A stretch of 64,000 bases of DNA from Streptomyces sp. S4.7 (GTDB lineage Bacteria > Actinomycetota > Actinomycetes > Streptomycetales > Streptomycetaceae). The notes beneath the pieces were generated by a model, which saw only the letters and a list, made by a program, of their open reading frames with translations, made no database searches and was not told the DNA's origin. The translations under genes and the position numbers were made by a program. Shown here piece by piece: positions 59,678 through 64,000 of the stretch (position 1 is its first letter; every line of letters begins with the position of its first letter). Location of the stretch: positions 6,262,001 to 6,326,000 of the forward strand of contig NZ_CP048397.1 in NCBI RefSeq assembly GCF_010384365.1, read 5' to 3'.

Positions 59678-61183
59678 ATGATCGAGCAAACGGTTCTGGC
59701 CGCAGGCGGCCTGGCCGGGACCCTGCTGGCGCTCGCCCTCGGAGGCGGGCTGCTCCGCTCCCGCCGCGACCGTTCCGGACTCCGCGAGGAGATCGCCGGG
59801 CTGCAGGACCAGCTGGACGACGCGCTGTCGAGGGCCGATCGCGTGTCCGGCGAGCTCACCGCCGAGATCGCGCACCTCACCGACAGGCGCGTCCCCGCGG
59901 TGGCGACCCGCGCCGCGCACCCGCACGTCCAGGTGCCCGGTCCGCTCAGCCCCGGCTTCGCCCGCAGCGGACCGGGCGCCGGTCTGGACGGGGTGCTCTA
60001 CGCGCTGTCGAGCGCCATGACACAGGAGCGCAAGCGGGTCGACGCGGCGGCGCGCGCCGGTATGCGCGGCACCACCCGCGAGATCCAGGCAGGTCTCTAC
60101 CGACTCCAGGACGTACTGAGAGGGCTTCAGCAGCAGTACGACGAACCCGAACTGGCCCAGACCCTGTACGAACTCGACCACGAGAACGAGCAGTCGCTCC
60201 GGCGCGCACAGGTCGCCGCCGTGGTGTGCGGTGCCTGGGTGGGCCTGGCCCGCCAGGAGTCGCACCTGGTGGACGCGGTGACCGGCGGCCAGTCACGGAT
60301 CGTCGGCTACCACCGCGTCCGCGTCAACAACCATCTGGAGCCCGGCACCGCGCTCGTCTCCCACGCCGTCGAACCGGTCGCGATCATCGTCGCCGAGCTC
60401 CTCGACAACGCCCTGCGGCACTCCTCGCGCGACACCGACGTCACGGTGAGCCTCGAACGCGCCCACCACGGCGTCGCCGTCACCATCGACGACGCGGGTG
60501 TCGGCATGTCCGCCGACGAACGCGCCTACGCGCAGCGGATGGTGGCGAGCAGCGAGCCCATCCTGCTGTCCGACCTCGGCGACCCGCCCCGCATGGGGCT
60601 CGCCGCGATCGGCCAGCTCACCCGGCAGTTCGACCTGTCCGTCGATCTGTCGACACCGTCGCCGTACGGGGGAGTGCGCGCGGTGCTCCTCGTCAACGGC
60701 CATCTGCTCAGCCATGTCGACCCGGTCGTCCGGCCCCCGGCCGCCGCCGCGCCGCGCTCGACCCGCCCCGCCGGGACTCAGCAGCCCGTCCCGGCGGAGA
60801 CGATCGGCGGACTGCCCATCAGGGCGAGCGCGTCCTCACGGGCCGTCCGGGCGACCGCCGGGTCTGCGCGCCCCGTCGTCCCCGACATCCCGATGCCCTA
60901 CCGGGACCCCGCCGTCCCGGCCGTCGACCCACGGGTCCCCGCCGCCCACGACCACGACGACGGACGGGGAACCGACACCGCACCCGCCGACGACGCCCTG
61001 CCCCAGCGCAGACGGCGCCGTCCCGACACCGGGGCGGCGGTCCCGGCCGCCCGCCCCGTCCCCGAGCAGGCGCAACCGCCCGCCCGCACCCCCGAAGACT
61101 CCGCCGCGGCGCTCGGCGCGCTCCAGTCCGGCACCGCAGCGGCACGATCCACAGCCGACCCCGAAGGGAACGACCCGCGATGA
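59678..61183 (+). CDS. cvnA: Conservon sensor-kinase-like protein CvnA
   Basis: 501-aa membrane protein. One N-terminal segment (VLAAGGLAGTLLALALGGGLL) is followed by a coiled coil (LREEIAGLQDQLDDALSRADR). The HATPase domain has an N-box VAELLDNALRHSS (about 237), DDAGVGMS (about 271) and MGLAAIGQLTR. No canonical phospho-acceptor His region is seen, as usual for CvnA. Residues about 350-501 are a long Pro/Ala-rich disordered tail. In conservons CvnA anchors the CvnB/C/D complex in a G-protein-like signalling system. ATG at 59678. Confidence 0.92.
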   Translation: MIEQTVLAAGGLAGTLLALALGGGLLRSRRDRSGLREEIAGLQDQLDDALSRADRVSGELTAEIAHLTDRRVPAVATRAAHPHVQVPGPLSPGFARSGPGAGLDGVLYALSSAMTQERKRVDAAARAGMRGTTREIQAGLYRLQDVLRGLQQQYDEPELAQTLYELDHENEQSLRRAQVAAVVCGAWVGLARQESHLVDAVTGGQSRIVGYHRVRVNNHLEPGTALVSHAVEPVAIIVAELLDNALRHSSRDTDVTVSLERAHHGVAVTIDDAGVGMSADERAYAQRMVASSEPILLSDLGDPPRMGLAAIGQLTRQFDLSVDLSTPSPYGGVRAVLLVNGHLLSHVDPVVRPPAAAAPRSTRPAGTQQPVPAETIGGLPIRASASSRAVRATAGSARPVVPDIPMPYRDPAVPAVDPRVPAAHDHDDGRGTDTAPADDALPQRRRRRPDTGAAVPAARPVPEQAQPPARTPEDSAAALGALQSGTAAARSTADPEGNDPR

Positions 61184-61602
61184 AAAGCCGCGACGCCGGC
61201 GAAACGGCGTGGGTGCTCGATCCGATCCTGGAGATCCCGCATGTGCGGGCAGCCGTCCTGCTGACCAGAGACGGCCTCGTCTCCGGTTACACGGACGCGC
61301 TGAGCCAGGCGACCGCCGAACGCACGGCGGCGATCACCAGCACCGTGCAGGGCGCTTGCCGTACGGCCGCCGCCGCCTTCGCCGATCACGACGACGCCGA
61401 GATCCGCCAGATCGTCATCGAGTCCGATCACGGCTACATCCTGGTGGCGCCCACCTCGCACGGCACCTGTGTCGCCGCGTACGGGGGCCCCGAGGTACGG
61501 CTCGACCTGCTCGCCCACCGGGTGCACTCGCAGGTGACCAGACTCGGCGAGAAAACGATGACCGCCGCACCCCGCGGGGGTCAGGGCGGCACTGCGGTAT
61601 GA
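61180..61602 (+). CDS. cvnB: Roadblock/LC7 protein CvnB
   Basis: 140-aa roadblock/LC7-domain protein: TAWVLDPILEIPHVRAAVLLTRDGLVSGYTD and GYILVAPTSHGTCVAAYGGPEVRLDLLAHRV are the strand and helix elements. In bacteria these proteins modulate small GTPases; here the partner is CvnD. ATGA overlaps on both sides show translational coupling with cvnA and cvnC. Confidence 0.94.
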   Translation: MKSRDAGETAWVLDPILEIPHVRAAVLLTRDGLVSGYTDALSQATAERTAAITSTVQGACRTAAAAFADHDDAEIRQIVIESDHGYILVAPTSHGTCVAAYGGPEVRLDLLAHRVHSQVTRLGEKTMTAAPRGGQGGTAV

Positions 61603-61958
61603 CCGGCCGCAGAAGCGGCCGTCCACTGGTTCCCGCCTATCTGTCCACCGGCGGTGTGGCTCGGCCGAGCCACACCGATCTGGAGCGGCTCTCGCTGCTC
61701 ACCGGCCAGGCGGGGCCCGCTCCCGACGGACTCCCTGCCGCCCGGCACGCGCTCTTCGAGGTGCTCGACGGCGGAACGCTCACCCTCGTGGAGGCCGCAG
61801 CCCTGCTGGAGCTGCCGGTCTCCGCCGTACGCGTGCTCGCCGCCGAACTGGCGGACCAGGGACTGGTGAGCCTCCGCGCGCCGGTACCCGCAGCCGCCCT
61901 GCCCGCACCGGACCTGTTGAAGAGAGTCGCCGATGGCCTCCGCGCCCTCAAGCTGTAG
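61599..61958 (+). CDS. cvnC: DUF742 protein CvnC
   Basis: 119-aa DUF742 protein. RPLVPAYLSTGGVARPSHTDLERLSLLTG and the winged-helix-like LVEAAALLELPVSAVRVLAAELADQGLV are the family signature. It is a component of the conservon complex; a DNA-binding or adaptor function has been discussed but is not established. Its 3' end overlaps cvnD by 26 nt. Confidence 0.93.
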   Translation: MTGRRSGRPLVPAYLSTGGVARPSHTDLERLSLLTGQAGPAPDGLPAARHALFEVLDGGTLTLVEAAALLELPVSAVRVLAAELADQGLVSLRAPVPAAALPAPDLLKRVADGLRALKL

Positions 61959-62619
61959 CACCGGTGGCACCGGTGGCACCGGTGGCACCGGCGCCGACGG
62001 GCTCCACCTGCCCGACACCACCCGTGAGCTGGTGAAGATCCTGGTGGCGGGCCCGTTCGGGGTCGGCAAGACCACGCTGATCGACTCGGTGTCCGAGATC
62101 CGCCCGCTGCACACCGAGGAACACCTCTCCGAGGCGTCCGTCGCCGTGGACGACCTCGCCGGGGTACGGGACAAGACCACCACGACCGTCGCCATCGACT
62201 TCGGGCGGATCAGCCTGGAAGCCGGGATCGTGCTCTATCTGTTCGGCACCCCCGGCCAGGAGCGTTTCCGCTCGCTGTGGGCGGACATCTCCCACGGCGC
62301 CCTCGGCGCGCTCGTACTGATCGACAGCCGCCGCATCGACGACTCCTTCGACGTGCTCGGTCTGGTCGAGGAGTCGGGGCTGCCGTACGCGGTCGCCCTC
62401 AACACCTTTCCCGACGCGCGCACCTACACGGAGGAGCAGTTGCGGCGCTCGCTGGACCTGGAACCCGGCACGTCCATGGTGGTCTGCGACGCCCGTGACA
62501 CCAACTCGTCCATCGACGCGCTGCTCGCGCTGGTGCAGCAATTGACAGCGGGCCACGCCGCCAAGGCGGCGCCCGCCGGTCCCGCCGACGCCACCGGCCC
62601 CATCCCGGAGACGTGGTGA
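61933..62619 (+). CDS. cvnD: Conservon GTPase CvnD
   Basis: 228-aa small GTP-binding protein of the MglA/CvnD type. The P-loop is AGPFGVGKTT (39-48), switch II FGTPGQERFR (about 99-108). The base-recognition loop reads ALNTFPDA instead of NKxD, as in this subgroup. The N-terminus has a Gly-Gly-Thr run encoded by three perfect ACCGGTGGC repeats, probably disordered. It overlaps cvnC by 26 nt; start ATG 61933. Confidence 0.94.
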   Translation: MASAPSSCSTGGTGGTGGTGADGLHLPDTTRELVKILVAGPFGVGKTTLIDSVSEIRPLHTEEHLSEASVAVDDLAGVRDKTTTTVAIDFGRISLEAGIVLYLFGTPGQERFRSLWADISHGALGALVLIDSRRIDDSFDVLGLVEESGLPYAVALNTFPDARTYTEEQLRRSLDLEPGTSMVVCDARDTNSSIDALLALVQQLTAGHAAKAAPAGPADATGPIPETW

Positions 62620-62623
62620 TCCC

Positions 62624-63865
62624 GTGACGTCCTACCCCGCACCCGCGGCGGCCTTCTCCCTCTCGGCGCCGGTCAGGCTCTGGGACGAGGGCTTCGCCGC
62701 CGATCCGCACGGCCGCTACGAGGCGCTCAGGGCGCAGGGGCCCGTGGGCTGGGGCGAACTGGCCCCCGGCGAGCCCGCGTACATCGTCACCGACCGCCGG
62801 GCCGCGCTCGACATCCTGCACGACCCCGGCACCTGGTCGCACGACTCCAGGGAGTGGGAGGCCACCGCCGCACCCGACTCGCCGATCCTCGGCATGCTGA
62901 AGTGGCGCCCGAATCCCCTGTTCACCGACGGCGCCGCGCACATGCGCTACCGCACCGCACTGGTCGACGGCTTCGACCTCGTCGAGCCGCACGACCTGCG
63001 CGAGCGCGTGCACCGCGTCGTGGACCTGCTGGTGGGCCGGTTCGGTCCGGCGGGCAGCGCCGACCTCGTCGACGACTTCGCCCGCCCCCTGATGACGCTG
63101 ATCTTCAACAACCTCTTCGGCCTGCCCGACAGCGAGAGCGCCCGCCTGAACAACTCGCTCGGGCGGCTGATGGAGGGCGGCGACGACGCCGCCGCCGGAG
63201 AGGTGGAGTACGGCGAGTACGTCACCGAACTCGTCACCGCCAAGACCCTCGAACGCGGTGACGACCTGACCAGCCGGCTGATCGACCACCCGGCGGACCT
63301 CACGTACGAGGAGGTCGTCTGCCAGGTCTTCCTCACCATGGGCGCGGGCCACGAGCCCACCGCGAACCTCGTCGCCAACGCCCTGTCCCGGATGCTCGGA
63401 AACCCCGCCTACTACTCCACCCTCACCAGCGGCTCCCGGCCCGTGATGGACGCGGTCCTCGAAGTCCTGCGCCACGAGACGCCGTTGGCGAACTACGGCA
63501 TCCTCTACGCCCGCGAGCCGCTGAGCTTCCACGGCGTCTGGGTGCGCACGGGAGTGCCCGTCGTCGTCTCGTACGGAGCACTGGGCTATCTCTCCGAGCA
63601 GGACGGCGCCGACGAGCCGCACCACCCGCACGACGCCTCCCACCTGTCCTGGGGAGCGGGAGCCCACAAATGCCCCGTCAAGCAGCACGCCCTGCTCATC
63701 GCCACCGAAGCCATCGAGCGGATCACGCAGTGGCTACCCGACCTGGAACCCGTCACACCGCGCGACCAACTCACCTGGCGGCCGGGCCCGTTCGTCCGGT
63801 CCCTGAAGTCGCTGCCCGTCCGGTTCACACCTCGTACGCCGGACACCACAGTCGTCGCACCGTGA
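62624..63865 (+). CDS. Conservon-associated cytochrome P450
   Basis: 413-aa soluble P450. The I-helix oxygen-binding motif is MGAGHEPTANL, the ExxR-like segment is EVLRHETP, and the haem-ligand Cys is in LSWGAGAHKCPVKQHA, where the usual Phe of FxxGxHxC is Trp. P450 genes form the end of several conservons, and their substrates are unknown. It starts with GTG 5 nt after the cvnD stop. The ferredoxin partner is not encoded within the window. Confidence 0.93.
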   Translation: MTSYPAPAAAFSLSAPVRLWDEGFAADPHGRYEALRAQGPVGWGELAPGEPAYIVTDRRAALDILHDPGTWSHDSREWEATAAPDSPILGMLKWRPNPLFTDGAAHMRYRTALVDGFDLVEPHDLRERVHRVVDLLVGRFGPAGSADLVDDFARPLMTLIFNNLFGLPDSESARLNNSLGRLMEGGDDAAAGEVEYGEYVTELVTAKTLERGDDLTSRLIDHPADLTYEEVVCQVFLTMGAGHEPTANLVANALSRMLGNPAYYSTLTSGSRPVMDAVLEVLRHETPLANYGILYAREPLSFHGVWVRTGVPVVVSYGALGYLSEQDGADEPHHPHDASHLSWGAGAHKCPVKQHALLIATEAIERITQWLPDLEPVTPRDQLTWRPGPFVRSLKSLPVRFTPRTPDTTVVAP

Positions 63866-63959
63866 TCCCCCGGTAGCGGGTACCCTCCCGCGTGGCGTCC
63901 GGCCGGCAGGAGACACCGGAGCCGGCGCACGGGAAGTGACGAAAAGTTCGGGGAGCGGT

Positions 63960-64000
63960 GTGATCGACGGGCTGAGCCACGGACTCGGCGGCGGAGCGCT
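63960..64000 (+). CDS. 5' end of a gene running off the right edge
   Basis: GTG at 63960, preceded by a GGGGAG ribosome site, opens a frame (VIDGLSHGLGGGA) that continues past the end of the window. It follows the P450 gene by 95 bp on the same strand. Too short to identify. Confidence 0.35.
   Translation, partial: MIDGLSHGLGGGA

Overview
The window is typical high-GC Streptomyces chromosome. Support for this: the coding sequences have G/C-biased third codon positions, GTG starts and ATGA/TGATG gene overlaps are common, an intact conservon (cvnABCD plus P450) is present, as are a streptogrisin-type S1 protease and a subtilisin-like protease, and a sulfate-assimilation operon is headed by the actinobacterial RRHVDL-type leader peptide. 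No rRNA, tRNA, CRISPR array, phage or intact transposase was recognised. Genus and functions are read from remembered family features; no database was searched.

Layout. (1) 1-13.2 kb: aldo/keto reductase, then trehalose/glycogen metabolism (treZ, treY, glgX) interleaved with a GNAT enzyme and a DUF1707-FHA protein, followed by a HEPN-like protein, a DEDDh exonuclease and a phosphotransferase. A head-to-head array of the common GTCCTCAATCGCCGGACGGGC-type repeat lies between the FHA gene and treY. (2) 13.4-16.6 kb: a three-gene sugar ABC importer without its ATPase. (3) 16.6-19.5 kb: a repeat-rich interval, then a macrolide-resistance locus (candidate WblC-type promoter, short leader peptide, erm-type methyltransferase, macrolide glycosyltransferase). 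(4) 19.6-25.5 kb: MMPL transporter, secreted S8 protease, two small enzymes or folds, and a secreted Scabin/pierisin-like ADP-ribosyltransferase. (5) 25.5-31.5 kb: a decayed sulfonate-uptake locus (truncated flavin monooxygenase fused to a leader-peptide start, lone ATPase, disrupted permease), a SpoIIE-type phosphatase, a ketopantoate-reductase relative, a GNAT remnant, a DinB-like protein and a DsbA-like protein. (6) 31.5-41.3 kb: a sulfur-assimilation island on the minus strand: leader peptide, sir, small zinc-ribbon protein, cysH, cysC, cysD, cysN, a tiny Cys-ending ORF, an SsuABC-type importer and a sirohydrochlorin chelatase. Together these import sulfur, activate and reduce sulfate to sulfide, and supply the siroheme for Sir.

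(7) 41.3-47.5 kb: GNAT, GAF-HTH regulator, acyl-CoA dehydrogenase and YihY/BrkB protein sharing a very tight divergent promoter, then AraC regulator and VOC protein with overlapping ends. (8) 47.5-51.8 kb: histidine kinase with an unusual C-terminal membrane extension, ABC-2 type exporter (its ATPase frameshifted) and response regulator. (9) 51.9-59.3 kb: secreted S1 protease, DUF6328 membrane protein, VOC, GNAT, a broken PQQ cluster (pqqA, pqqB, only the SPASM end of pqqE, and a frameshifted PQQ-type sugar dehydrogenase), and a secreted esterase. (10) 59.7-63.9 kb: a complete conservon followed by the first codons of another gene.

The most notable points are the resistance-locus control region, the three different sulfur-linked leader/uORF arrangements, the symmetric divergent promoter at 45.14 kb, the deleted PQQ cluster and the ADP-ribosyltransferase with an altered catalytic motif.
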